This document shows, piece by piece, positions 1 to 8,143 of a stretch of 64,000 nt of DNA (position 1 is its first letter; the number at the start of each line of letters is the position of its first letter). The notes beneath the pieces are model-generated. The model saw only the letters and a list, made by a program, of their open reading frames with translations, did not search any database and was not told the DNA's origin. The translations under genes were made by a program, and so were the position numbers. The DNA is from an uncultured Collinsella sp. (GTDB lineage: Bacteria; Actinomycetota; Coriobacteriia; Coriobacteriales; Coriobacteriaceae), in NCBI GenBank assembly GCA_902488525.1, contig CABTWP010000001.1:1-64000 (forward strand), read 5' to 3'.

Positions 1-2053
1 CCACCTCCTGTGCAAACTCGCGCTCCTGATCGAGCTCGGCGTCACCAGTAAGGAGCACGCGCAGGCTCTTGCCTTCCTGAGCGTAGGAGAGCAGCAAAAC
101 AAGAGAGTCCTCATTGCCCTCGCCATCCACCGTGTCAAACGGCCACATCACACGTGTCCGAAACGCGCCGATATCGACCGTGTGCCCGCAAGCCACCTGC
201 CGATACGTTACGCCGGGGCGATTCAGGACCTCAGCAGGCGCGCCGTCAAGCGCATCGGCCGCGACCACAATGGTTCCAACCGAAAACTGATCGAGCACAT
301 CAGGAAGGCCACCCCAATGATCCTCATCCCAATGTGTCACGAAGACGGCGTCGATATGGTGGACGTTATTGCGAACCAACGCCGACACCACGCGCTCATC
401 GAGCCCACAGTCAACGAGCACCACTGCGCCACCCTGGCGTATAAGAATGGCATCGGCCTGCCCCACATCGAGCACCGTTACTGAAGGCGGAGCGAAGCGA
501 TCCCAGTAGATGTACGGAATCCCCGCCAGGAGCGCCAAGCAGACAAGCCCAGCAGCCATAGGCCGTGCCTGCGGGCGCGGCCACCAGACTAGAAGGATCC
601 CCAGAAAACACGGCACCAGGTAAATCAACATGCTATCGGGCGGCACGCTCACGGATGCACCCGGCACGGCGGCAAACAGCTGCTCGAAGAACAACGCGCA
701 ACGGGCGGCAATCATGGGCACCACGAGCGCCCAAGCTTGCAACGGCGCCACGAGCGAAAAGGGAACCAACACGATCGACACAGCGAGCAGTAGACTCACC
801 ACCGGACCGATGACCGCATTCGCCAACGGAGCAATGAGCGAGAACGCACCAAAGGCAGGAATGGTGATGGGCAGCGTCGCCAACTGCGAGCACAGTGTGA
901 CGGAAAGCATGCTGGCAATGCCCGGCGGCACACCCAGCACTCCCAAAGCGTAGGAGGCGTACGGGCAAAAGCACAGGATGGCAAAGACGCTGGCACATGA
1001 AAGCTGAAAGCCTATCTCGAACAGCACCGTCGGCCGCAGTAGCACAAAGATGGACATGGTTGCGAAGAGTGCCGATGCGCCGTGCCGGCGACGCCCCGCG
1101 CCGTTTACGACAAGCGTCGTGAACACCATGCAGCACGCGCGCACGGCCGAGGGAGACGCGCCCGTAAAAGCAGCGTAGCCCACAAGCGTTATCGCCAATA
1201 TCGCCCGCTGAAGACCACGTGAGCACCGAGTCTTTTGCAATACACCCTCGATTACAAACCCCACGATAGCCAAATGGCTGCCCGAGACGGCGATTAGATG
1301 CGCCGTTCCCGTCACCGAAAACCAGTCGCCCGCCGGTTGGGCGTGCAGCTCGGCCGAACGACCGCAGACGACACCGGCTATGAACGCACGCGCCGGGTCG
1401 GTCGCAGGCGCGATGGACGCAAGCAGCCCATTTCGCAGCCGAAGCAGCGGCCCCGGAGAGCCCTCATCGACCGATAAAATCCGAACGGCTTTTACCTTGC
1501 ATACCTCGCCTCGGAGCACACGCGATCGTCCATACGCATCGTTCTCAAAACGTGAAACGCGACCGATAACACGCATGTGCGCCCCGACCCTGAGCTCGCG
1601 CTCACACGATAGGCGAACCGTTGCCAAGTTCTTGCCGTCCGCGCGTGCCTCGCAGGTATAGGAATACACGTCGTCGTTTATGGATGGATCACCCTGCACG
1701 ACAAACTCGAGGCTGCTTGCCGCTCGAGCGTCGAGCGCCTTCGAGGCGCTTAGCGCGCCCACAGCCCACCACGCCGAGACGACCGCTCCCGCCACGAGAC
1801 CGACGGACGCGGCATACAGCCACCGCTTCCAAGGGGCAAGCCGCGCACAAGATTGAGCCAGCACAACGAATACCGCCGCCGCGACGGGAATGGCCCATAG
1901 CGGCCCGACCGCCGGCGCCTGCTCCCTCAGCAGCGCATCAGCGGTCACGTTGAGCACCAAGGCGCAGCTCATGCACATGCCGGCACACAGGGCCATCGTC
2001 CACGGCATCAGGGGCCGCGGAGGCATCACATGCTCGCGCTCGGTCGCACTCAT
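1..2053 (-). CDS. comEC: ComEC/Rec2 DNA uptake channel, 3' part missing
   Basis: This is the inner-membrane channel that passes single-stranded DNA into the cytoplasm during natural transformation. The ATG at 2053 opens a frame of 684 codons that is still open at the window edge, so the C-terminus is missing. The N-terminal 80 residues are hydrophobic and precede an OB-like soluble stretch. A long polytopic competence region follows, with TAHLIAVSGSHLAIVG-like and GASPSAVRA-like family signatures. A metallo-beta-lactamase-like domain closes the visible part, with DVGQADAILI and the metal-site motif THWDEDHWGG. The start ATGA overlaps the comEA stop by four bases, so the two are translationally coupled. 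The region reads as noise in other frames, and this frame was reconstructed by direct translation. The family assignment is firm. Confidence 0.93.
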   Translation of the reverse strand, partial: MSATEREHVMPPRPLMPWTMALCAGMCMSCALVLNVTADALLREQAPAVGPLWAIPVAAAVFVVLAQSCARLAPWKRWLYAASVGLVAGAVVSAWWAVGALSASKALDARAASSLEFVVQGDPSINDDVYSYTCEARADGKNLATVRLSCERELRVGAHMRVIGRVSRFENDAYGRSRVLRGEVCKVKAVRILSVDEGSPGPLLRLRNGLLASIAPATDPARAFIAGVVCGRSAELHAQPAGDWFSVTGTAHLIAVSGSHLAIVGFVIEGVLQKTRCSRGLQRAILAITLVGYAAFTGASPSAVRACCMVFTTLVVNGAGRRRHGASALFATMSIFVLLRPTVLFEIGFQLSCASVFAILCFCPYASYALGVLGVPPGIASMLSVTLCSQLATLPITIPAFGAFSLIAPLANAVIGPVVSLLLAVSIVLVPFSLVAPLQAWALVVPMIAARCALFFEQLFAAVPGASVSVPPDSMLIYLVPCFLGILLVWWPRPQARPMAAGLVCLALLAGIPYIYWDRFAPPSVTVLDVGQADAILIRQGGAVVLVDCGLDERVVSALVRNNVHHIDAVFVTHWDEDHWGGLPDVLDQFSVGTIVVAADALDGAPAEVLNRPGVTYRQVACGHTVDIGAFRTRVMWPFDTVDGEGNEDSLVLLLSYAQEGKSLRVLLTGDAELDQEREFAQEV

Positions 2054-2763
2054 ACACAGATGCAATCTTTAATTTTGGCGAGTTTCTTCTCACCGATCCC
2101 CGATACGCGCATAAGGTCATCGACCGAGGCAAAGGCCCCGTTTTGCGTCCGTTCGTCGATAATTGACTGGGCCATAGAAGGCCCGATGCCCGAAAGCGTC
2201 TGCAGCTCCGCCGCACTTGCCGTATTGATGTTTACTAGGCCTGTAGCGCCACTCACGCCCGACGATGCGGAAGCCCCACCATCAACATCGGCTTCCGCAA
2301 TGGACGCCTGCTGCTCCCCTACCGTTGGAACGTGGATTTTTTGTCCATCAGTGACCTTAGATGCCCGATTGAGCCCCGTAACGTCTGCCTCGGGCGCCAG
2401 CCCGCCGGCGGCATCAATCGCCTGAGCCACCCGCGCGCCGTCTTTGAGACGATATACACCTGGCGACACAACGGCGCCATCGACATCGACATAGACCTCT
2501 GCCGCGGCAGAAGCCTTAGTCGAAGAACCTTCGGATGTCTTTCCGCTCGAGGCATCACCGGATCCCGGCTCCACCAACGAGCCCGTACCGTCAGTGCGCT
2601 CAAACGACACACCACCGGCACCGCCGCCAAGGTTCGCCATCGCCAAGCCGCTCGCCATCGCAATGACGACCAGTATCGCCATCACCACTGCCTTATGACC
2701 GAGCAGCTTGTCCGCCAAGCGGTCCATCCGTTTGACCCGTTCGTGTTGTTCGCGCTGCGCCAT
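2050..2763 (-). CDS. comEA: ComEA competence DNA-binding protein
   Basis: This is the membrane-anchored receptor for double-stranded DNA in transformation and acts just before ComEC. The 237-residue protein has a short cytoplasmic head, one transmembrane helix at about residues 25-45, and a low-complexity Gly/Ser/Thr linker. An SLBB domain follows (EVYVDVDGAVVSPGVY), then a C-terminal double helix-hairpin-helix (VNINTASAAELQTLSGIGP and LMRVSGIGEKKLAKI). The ATG at 2763 is preferred because GGGAGG (2771-2776) lies at good distance. An upstream in-frame extension to 2841 lacks such a site. It overlaps comEC by four bases. A 20-bp motif shared with the yraN-comM-dprA operon lies 76 nt upstream. 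Confidence 0.95.
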   Translation of the reverse strand: MAQREQHERVKRMDRLADKLLGHKAVVMAILVVIAMASGLAMANLGGGAGGVSFERTDGTGSLVEPGSGDASSGKTSEGSSTKASAAAEVYVDVDGAVVSPGVYRLKDGARVAQAIDAAGGLAPEADVTGLNRASKVTDGQKIHVPTVGEQQASIAEADVDGGASASSGVSGATGLVNINTASAAELQTLSGIGPSMAQSIIDERTQNGAFASVDDLMRVSGIGEKKLAKIKDCICV

Positions 2764-2838
2764 AGCAAAACCTCCCAACAACATCGTGTCAGGAAAAGAG
2801 TCCTGCAACAGCCATTCTCCAAAACCGGTTTTCGCGGT

Positions 2839-2858
2839 CAAACCAAAAGCCGACCAAA
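2839..2858 (-). promoter_or_regulatory. Candidate competence-regulon motif, copy 1
   Basis: On the minus strand the motif reads TTTGGTCGGCTTTTGGTTTG. It contains two TTTGGT half-sites 11 bp apart. The same 20-mer with one mismatch occurs at 31385-31404 upstream of yraN-comM-dprA. Both copies sit at nearly the same distance from the start codon (76 and 72 nt). I infer a binding site for a shared activator; no regulator is identified. Confidence 0.5.
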
Positions 2859-2931
2859 ACCTTGCGAAATACTGTCCATTTATTCAGGCACACGTCAGCA
2901 AATGAACACTTAGCCGCAAAATGCCCAGATA

Positions 2932-2965
2932 GCAAAAGACCGACGATGCAGACGCATCGTCGGTC
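2932..2965 (-). terminator. Rho-independent terminator of mihF-gmk-rpoZ-thiI
   Basis: A perfect 12-bp stem (GACCGACGATGC, arms 2938-2949 and 2954-2965) with a 4-nt loop is followed on the minus strand by TTTTGCT. It lies 12 nt after the thiI stop, so it ends that operon ahead of comEA. Confidence 0.9.
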
Positions 2966-2976
2966 TATGCACAAAA

Positions 2977-4221
2977 TTACTCGTGATCTTGGTAAATCTC
3001 ACGCGGAGCAAGCTCCGAATGTTTGCGTTTTAAGGTCTTAGGGGCCTTATACGTGTTGCTCTCGAAGTCGATGTACTCGGTCTGCTTGAGCAGGCGCTCG
3101 ATCATCTCCTCGTGATCGAACAACTCCCAGGCCTCATGCACGGCATCGAGTTTAGCGTGCGTCTCGGGACGGCGCGGCATAAACAGCGTGCAGCAGTCGG
3201 GAGCGGCCTCAGTCGAGATATCGAACGTACCGATCTCCTCGGCGCGCGCGATGATCTCCTGCTTGTCCGAACCGATGAGAGGACGGAACACGGGGATCTT
3301 CACGGCCTCGTTGACAGCCATGATGTTCTCAAGCGTTTGGGAGGCAACCTGCCCAAGCGATTCGCCCGTAACGATGGCCTTAGCGCCCTCGATATGCGCG
3401 ATGCGCTCGGCAACCGAATACATAATGCGGCGATACATGATCACGCGCAGGTTGCTGGGACAGGTGACCGAAATCTCACGCTGGCAGTCGCCAAACGGCA
3501 CCACGTACAGGCGGCCGATCTGGACACCCGGCTCAAGCGCACGGATGATATCCTGCACCAAATACTCGCTCGTATCGGGCGTCTGCGGACGACCGGAGAA
3601 ATGTACCGGCACGCACACCGCGCCGCGACGCGCGAGCATCCAGGTCGCCACCGGAGAATCGATACCTGACGACAGCAGCGTCACGACCTTGCCGGCAGAA
3701 CCCACCGGCAGACCGCCCACGCCGCGCTCGGAGCGCGCGTACACATAAACGCTACCCTGGACCACCAGTACGTGCACCATCGCATCGGGGTCGTGCATTT
3801 GAACCTTTTTATCGGGGAAGGCCTCACACAACACCTCGCCCACCTGACGATTGATGTCAATCGAGGTGAGCTCATAGTCGGTATTGGAGCGCTTAGCGTG
3901 CACCTTAAACGAATCGAAGGAACCAAACTCGCGCAGCGCCTTGACGGCGGCGGCGCAGTACTCCTGCGGGTCGCGGTTGGTGTGATACGCCAAAGACACA
4001 CGAGCAACGCCGGGAACGGTGCGAATAACACGCGCCGCATCATCGGCCTGATGCTCGTTAAAGGTCACGAGGATATAACCGGAAATTCGAGACACGGCGT
4101 TCACGGAAAAGGCGGCCAAAGCCGCCTTAATGTTATCCATGAGGATATGCTCAAAATGTGCGCGGTTCTTGCCCTTCAGTCCAACCTCGTGATAGTGGAC
4201 CAGGCAGACGCGAGCCGCCAT
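2977..4221 (-). CDS. thiI: tRNA 4-thiouridine synthase ThiI
   Basis: The enzyme adenylates U8 of tRNA and inserts sulfur; in many bacteria it also feeds thiamine thiazole synthesis. The protein is 414 residues long. It has an N-terminal ferredoxin-like region and a THUMP domain up to about residue 165. The PP-loop ATP pyrophosphatase motif SSGIDSPVATWML lies near residue 185, and the family block DCCTLFMPRRPETHAK near residue 345. The rhodanese domain of the long E. coli form is absent, as in most Gram-positive ThiI. The ATG follows the rpoZ stop directly (TAAATG). It is the last gene before a strong terminator. Confidence 0.95.
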   Translation of the reverse strand: MAARVCLVHYHEVGLKGKNRAHFEHILMDNIKAALAAFSVNAVSRISGYILVTFNEHQADDAARVIRTVPGVARVSLAYHTNRDPQEYCAAAVKALREFGSFDSFKVHAKRSNTDYELTSIDINRQVGEVLCEAFPDKKVQMHDPDAMVHVLVVQGSVYVYARSERGVGGLPVGSAGKVVTLLSSGIDSPVATWMLARRGAVCVPVHFSGRPQTPDTSEYLVQDIIRALEPGVQIGRLYVVPFGDCQREISVTCPSNLRVIMYRRIMYSVAERIAHIEGAKAIVTGESLGQVASQTLENIMAVNEAVKIPVFRPLIGSDKQEIIARAEEIGTFDISTEAAPDCCTLFMPRRPETHAKLDAVHEAWELFDHEEMIERLLKQTEYIDFESNTYKAPKTLKRKHSELAPREIYQDHE

Positions 4222-4503
4222 TTAGGCTTCAGCAACCTTGTGGCCGAGCGCCTTCTCGTAACGGGCCTCGTCGTAAGAGATGTCGCCGTCGACAATCTCG
4301 TCCATAGCCATCGAGATGGTATCGGCACCGGAAAGCCCGATGGTGATGTCATCGACATCCTGGACGGCAAGCACGCGGTTGTGCTGGCCACGCAGCATGC
4401 TATTGATGTCGCAGGCGCGCTTGGAGGCAAGCGAAGCGAGCAGGAAGCGGTTGTGATCGGTCTTCTCCAGAAGATCGTCAATGCAAGGCTTTACAACGGA
4501 CAC
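4222..4503 (-). CDS. rpoZ: RNA polymerase omega subunit
   Basis: A 93-residue protein with the omega-family core KTDHNRFLLASLASKRACDIN, in which a conserved alanine-rich helix packs on the beta-prime subunit and assists its folding. It lies between gmk and thiI, and gmk-rpoZ is a widely conserved pair. The stop TAA is immediately followed by the thiI ATG, and only five bases separate it from the gmk stop, so the genes are cotranscribed. The C-terminal tail is acidic and diverges from the proteobacterial form. Confidence 0.93.
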   Translation of the reverse strand: MSVVKPCIDDLLEKTDHNRFLLASLASKRACDINSMLRGQHNRVLAVQDVDDITIGLSGADTISMAMDEIVDGDISYDEARYEKALGHKVAEA

Positions 4504-4508
4504 GGACC

Positions 4509-5078
4509 TCAGATCCTTTCATGCATATCGAGAACGCGAACGAGCTCATCGGTCGCGCGGTCGAGATCGTCATTAACCACGACGTCGTCGTAGCGGTCGG
4601 CAAGGGCAAGCTCATCGGCGGCGTTTGCCATACGCAGCTCAATCGTCTCGGGCGTCTCGGTACCGCGACCGACTAGACGCTCGCGGAGCACCTCAAGCGA
4701 AGGCGGCTTGATAAAGATCAGCACGGCCTCGGGGAAACGCTCCTTCACCTGCAGGGCGCCCTGGACATCGATCTCCAAAATCAGAGACGAACCAGAGGCG
4801 AGCTTGGACTGGACCTCGCTCACCAACGTGCCGTAGCAGTTACCGTGGACCTCGGCCCACTCAACAAACTCACCGTTTGCCACGCGGCGGTCGAACTCCT
4901 CGCGCGTCAGAAAAAAGTAGTTGACGCCGTCGACCTCACCTTTGCGTGGTGCTCGCGTGGTAGCCGAAACCGTCAGGCCCAGGTTCGAGCGGCGCTCGCG
5001 CACACGAGTGACGAGCGTACCCTTGCCTGCGCCTGACGGTCCAGAAATCACAAAGAGCTTGGAATCCTGAGCGCTCAC
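4509..5078 (-). CDS. gmk: Guanylate kinase
   Basis: It phosphorylates GMP to GDP with ATP in purine nucleotide salvage and synthesis. The 189-residue protein starts with the P-loop SGPSGAGKGTLV and carries the GMP-binding segment TRAPRKGEVDGVNYFF. The lid and core motif EIDVQGALQVKERFPEAV is intact, and the length is typical. The GTG start at 5078 follows the mihF stop with no gap (TAAGTG) and has only a weak ribosome site, so translation is probably coupled to mihF. Confidence 0.96.
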   Translation of the reverse strand: MSAQDSKLFVISGPSGAGKGTLVTRVRERRSNLGLTVSATTRAPRKGEVDGVNYFFLTREEFDRRVANGEFVEWAEVHGNCYGTLVSEVQSKLASGSSLILEIDVQGALQVKERFPEAVLIFIKPPSLEVLRERLVGRGTETPETIELRMANAADELALADRYDDVVVNDDLDRATDELVRVLDMHERI

Positions 5079-5387
5079 TTATTTGGTCAGCTGCTCGAGG
5101 AGCTGCTCGCGCTGACGGACGCCGAGGCCCTGGACGCGACGGGTAGCGGAGATACCGAGCTCCTCCATGATCTTGGCGGCCTTGGCCTTGCCATAACCAG
5201 GAAGAGACTCGATGAGGGTGGAAACCTTCATGCGGGAAGCGATGGGGTCATCGGAGTTGAGCACGGACTCGAGGGACTTCTCGCCCTTCTTGATCTGCTC
5301 GCGAAGCTCAGCGCGGGCGTGACGTGCGGCAGCAGCCTTCTCAAGAGCCTGCTTGCGCTGCTCATCGGTAAGCTGAGGGAGTGCCAT
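5079..5387 (-). CDS. mihF: Actinobacterial integration host factor mIHF
   Basis: This is a small nucleoid-associated DNA-binding protein restricted to Actinobacteria, unrelated to HU-like IHF. The 102-residue protein begins MALPQLTDEQRKQALEKAA. The long basic N-terminal helix is followed by a helix-two-turn-helix core (VSTLIESLPGYGKAKAAKIMEELGIS) and a basic C-terminus. The ATG at 5387 is chosen over an upstream GTG because GGAGG (5393-5397) is well placed. It heads the operon with gmk, rpoZ and thiI, an arrangement known from actinomycetes, and it is the strongest phylum marker in the window. Confidence 0.95.
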   Translation of the reverse strand: MALPQLTDEQRKQALEKAAAARHARAELREQIKKGEKSLESVLNSDDPIASRMKVSTLIESLPGYGKAKAAKIMEELGISATRRVQGLGVRQREQLLEQLTK

Positions 5388-5504
5388 TCGTACCTCCAAG
5401 TAGTTGGGTTATATCTGATTCAATAATTGGCATTTTAGCACGTAGAACGTACAAAATGCCCAATCGCGGCTCCATAGGTTAGACGATACCCGCAAAAAGT
5501 GCAA

Positions 5505-5581
5505 TATACTGCGCCCAAAGTTAAGCCCCTGACCTGCGATTCCACACAAAGGATGGGAAAGTTTACGCAGGCACAGGGGCT
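5505..5581. other. Structured intergenic element between pyrF and mihF
   Basis: An 8-bp stem (AGCCCCTG at 5524-5531 with CAGGGGCT at 5574-5581) is extended by a 5-bp inner stem (CCTGC with GCAGG) across a small internal loop. It encloses about 29 nt that can form a further TTCC/GGAA pair. On the plus strand a TATACT (5505-5510) lies upstream and ATTTTG follows. On the minus strand it can serve as the pyr operon terminator, although only TTAACTTT follows. I match it to no RNA family I know. Confidence 0.45.
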
Positions 5582-5626
5582 ATTTTGTGCTAATGAGACC
5601 CAAAAGTGGTGACTTAGGGGAATCTT

Positions 5627-6343
5627 TTACGCGACGTTTTCGACCAGCTCGGCGACGATGGCGTCAAAGGCGGCAACCGGATCGTCGGCGCCGGTGATGG
5701 GACGGCCCACCACAATATGACTTGCGCCGCGCTCGATAGCCTGGGAAGGCGTCGCCACGCGGGACTGGTCACCAAGGGCGGCACCCACCGGACGCACGCC
5801 CGGAGTCACGATCAGGGCATCAGAACCCAGCAGCTCACGCATGTCGTGAGCCTCCATCGGCGAGCACACGATGCCATCGATGCCGTTGGCCTGAGCGAGC
5901 TTTGCCAGGCGGGCGGCCTCCTCGGACACGGGCGACTCGACGCCGATCTCGCTCAAGGCATCCTGATTCATGCTCGTGAGAACGGTGATGGCGACGAGCT
6001 TGGCGCGGTCCTCGCGCGCCTCCTCGGCACCCTCGCGGCAGGCAGAAAGCATGGCGCCCGAACCCAAGCCGTGAACCGAGAGCAGGTCGGCACCAGCAAG
6101 CGAGGCCGAACGGGCGGCGCCGCGAACCTGATGCGGAATATCATGGAACTTAAGGTCGAGGAAAACCTTAAAGCCCAAATCCTTGAACGTCTTGACGATC
6201 TCAGGACCCTCGGCGTAATAGAGCGTCATGCCAACCTTGAGCCAGGCGGCATGACCAGAAAGCTCGTGGGCGAGCTCGAGCGCACGCTCACGGTCGCAGT
6301 CGAGGGCGACGATAACGCGGTCGCGGGCATCGGTCTCTAGCAT
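5627..6343 (-). CDS. pyrF: Orotidine 5'-phosphate decarboxylase
   Basis: It converts OMP to UMP, the last de novo pyrimidine step. The 238-residue protein has VIVALDCDRERAL at the N-terminus and the catalytic DxKxxDIP motif as FLDLKFHDIPHQV near residue 62. The C-terminal phosphate-binding segment reads GASHIVVGRPITGADDP. It belongs to the short bacterial PyrF group. The ATG overlaps the end of pyrD by seven bases. It is the last gene of the operon. Confidence 0.96.
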   Translation of the reverse strand: MLETDARDRVIVALDCDRERALELAHELSGHAAWLKVGMTLYYAEGPEIVKTFKDLGFKVFLDLKFHDIPHQVRGAARSASLAGADLLSVHGLGSGAMLSACREGAEEAREDRAKLVAITVLTSMNQDALSEIGVESPVSEEAARLAKLAQANGIDGIVCSPMEAHDMRELLGSDALIVTPGVRPVGAALGDQSRVATPSQAIERGASHIVVGRPITGADDPVAAFDAIVAELVENVA

Positions 6344-7260
6344 TCGAAAGCACCTACCAGCTCGTTGATGTCCTTCACGCCCTGGGACTCCGCCCAGGCC
6401 TCGAGCTCGTGCGCGATCTTAATCGAAGCGCACGGATCGACGAAGTTGGCCATGCCAACCGACACGCAGGTGGCACCGGCCAGGATAAACTCGGCCGCAT
6501 CCTCGCCGGTCATGACACCGCCGACACCGTTGATGGGGATATCGACGGCCTGGGCGACCTCCCAGACCATGCGCACGGCGATGTGGTGGCACAGCGGGCC
6601 CGAAAGGCCGCCCTTGGGCTTTGCCACGCGGGACTTGCGGGTATGGACGTCGATGGCCATGCCCTGGATGGAGTTAATGACCGAAAGGCCGTCGGCGCCG
6701 GCGGCTTCGAGGGCCTTGGCGATCTCGGCGACGTTGACCGGCGCCATCTTCACGAACAGCGGCTTATCGGTCACCTTGCGGCAGGCAGCCATAACGGAAG
6801 AGGCGCCCTCGGGCGTAGAGCCCATGGCGGCACCGCCGGCGGCGATGTTGGGGCAGCTCACGTTGATCTCGTAGCCGGCAGCCCAGGGGCATAGCTCGAC
6901 ATACATCTCGAGCGCGCGCACAAACTCGTCAACGGAGTGGCCGGCAACCTGACAGATGACCTGGCAACCGTCCTTGGACAGTTGCTCGAGCCACGGGCCG
7001 GACTCGCGGGCAAAGGCGGCCACGCCGGGGTTCTGAAGGCCCACGGAGTTGATCATACCGCCGGGGATCTCGGCCATGCGGGGCGCGGGATTGCCGGGCC
7101 AGGGCTCGGCTGCGCAACCCTTGGTGGTGATGGCGCCCAGCTGGGAAACATCAAAGAAGTTCTGGAACTGCCAACCGTAGCCAAAGGTACCGGCTGCGGT
7201 GTTGATGGGGTTCTGCATCTTGACGCCGCCGAAATCGACGGCCATGTTCACGGTACCCAC
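6337..7260 (-). CDS. pyrD: Dihydroorotate dehydrogenase B, catalytic subunit
   Basis: This flavoprotein oxidises dihydroorotate to orotate. Next to pyrK it is the class 1B, NAD-linked form, which suits an anaerobe. Visible motifs are GGVKMQNPINTAAGTFGYG, NSVGLQNPGV, and YEINVSCPN with the likely catalytic cysteine. The FMN phosphate-binding end is NGVGGVMTGEDAAEFI. I take the GTG at 7260, which overlaps the pyrK stop (TAGTG) and has GGTGG upstream. An ATG at 7245 (MAVDFGG) is an equally possible start. The product is about 307 residues, the normal length. Confidence 0.93.
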   Translation of the reverse strand: MGTVNMAVDFGGVKMQNPINTAAGTFGYGWQFQNFFDVSQLGAITTKGCAAEPWPGNPAPRMAEIPGGMINSVGLQNPGVAAFARESGPWLEQLSKDGCQVICQVAGHSVDEFVRALEMYVELCPWAAGYEINVSCPNIAAGGAAMGSTPEGASSVMAACRKVTDKPLFVKMAPVNVAEIAKALEAAGADGLSVINSIQGMAIDVHTRKSRVAKPKGGLSGPLCHHIAVRMVWEVAQAVDIPINGVGGVMTGEDAAEFILAGATCVSVGMANFVDPCASIKIAHELEAWAESQGVKDINELVGAFEC

Positions 7261-8051
7261 TAGAAGACCACCACCTTGGAAGCATCGAACACGGGGCCGC
7301 ACATGCAGGCGCCCTTCATACCGTCAACCGTCTCGACATTGCAGGTGTTGCAGGCGCCAAAGCCACAGCTCATCATGCGCTCGAGCGACACCTCACAGTA
7401 CACACTGGCCTCAGCGGCAGCGGCGGCGACTTTCTTCATCATGACGGCGGGACCGCAGCTGGCTACGTAGTCGTAGCCGCCCTCGCCGAGCAGCTCGGCT
7501 GCCGGGTCGGTGCAAAAACCGTGCGTGCCGAGCGAGCCGTCGTCGGTGCAAACGTTGACCGTGGCGCCCAGCGCGCGGAACTCATCGACACCCACGGCCT
7601 TGGACGCGGTGCCAAAGCCCAGGCACACGTCGACGGCCACACCCTGCTCGACAAGCTTGCCGGCGAGGCAGAGCACGGGCGGAACGCCGATGCCGCCCGC
7701 CACGAGCAGCGCCTTCCTGGTGCCCTCGGGAACAAGCCAGCCGCGGCCGCCAGGGCCCAACAGGTTGGACTTGGAGCCGGGGGCCATCTGCGACAGACGA
7801 CGGGTGTCGTCGCCCACGACGGCGTACCACAGCTCGACGGTACCGGCCTGGGCGTCGGCGCGATAGAAGCTCAGGGGCACGCGAAGCAGCGAGGACGCAT
7901 CGCCGGGCACGGCGATGTTCACAAACTGACCGGGCTTGAGCGCACTTGCAAGCTTGGGGGCCGAGATGACGAGCGAGAAGATGCCGTCGGCGATCTCCTG
8001 GTTCGAGACGACCTCGAAGTCGTGCATGCGTGCAGTGGAAGGTGTGGGCAT
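7260..8051 (-). CDS. pyrK: Dihydroorotate dehydrogenase B, electron transfer subunit
   Basis: PyrK carries FAD and a [2Fe-2S] cluster and passes electrons from PyrD to NAD+. The 263-residue protein has the FAD-binding motif RVPLSFYRAD and the nucleotide-binding glycine loop LLVAGGIGVPPVL. A C-terminal cysteine cluster, C-x4-C-x2-C-x11-C in CGFGACNTC...GACMCG, binds the Fe-S centre. The ATG at 8051 has GGAG upstream. It is cotranscribed with pyrD, overlapping by one base. Confidence 0.94.
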   Translation of the reverse strand: MPTPSTARMHDFEVVSNQEIADGIFSLVISAPKLASALKPGQFVNIAVPGDASSLLRVPLSFYRADAQAGTVELWYAVVGDDTRRLSQMAPGSKSNLLGPGGRGWLVPEGTRKALLVAGGIGVPPVLCLAGKLVEQGVAVDVCLGFGTASKAVGVDEFRALGATVNVCTDDGSLGTHGFCTDPAAELLGEGGYDYVASCGPAVMMKKVAAAAAEASVYCEVSLERMMSCGFGACNTCNVETVDGMKGACMCGPVFDASKVVVF

Positions 8052-8143
8052 AGACGCTCCAATCCCCCATGCGATTGCATGGTCAAAACGAACAGAAAGC
8101 GCGGCACCGCAAGGGCGCCGCGCACAAAAGCGATAAGGCTATG

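Noticed and set aside
633..1226. Open frame rich in Arg/Ala/Cys inside comEC
   Set aside because: Direct translation of the adjacent frame gives a continuous ComEC sequence through this region.
5505..5600. Small SRP (4.5S) RNA
   Set aside because: The conserved apical GGAAGGAAGCAGCC-like loop is absent; only a stem of suitable size is present.
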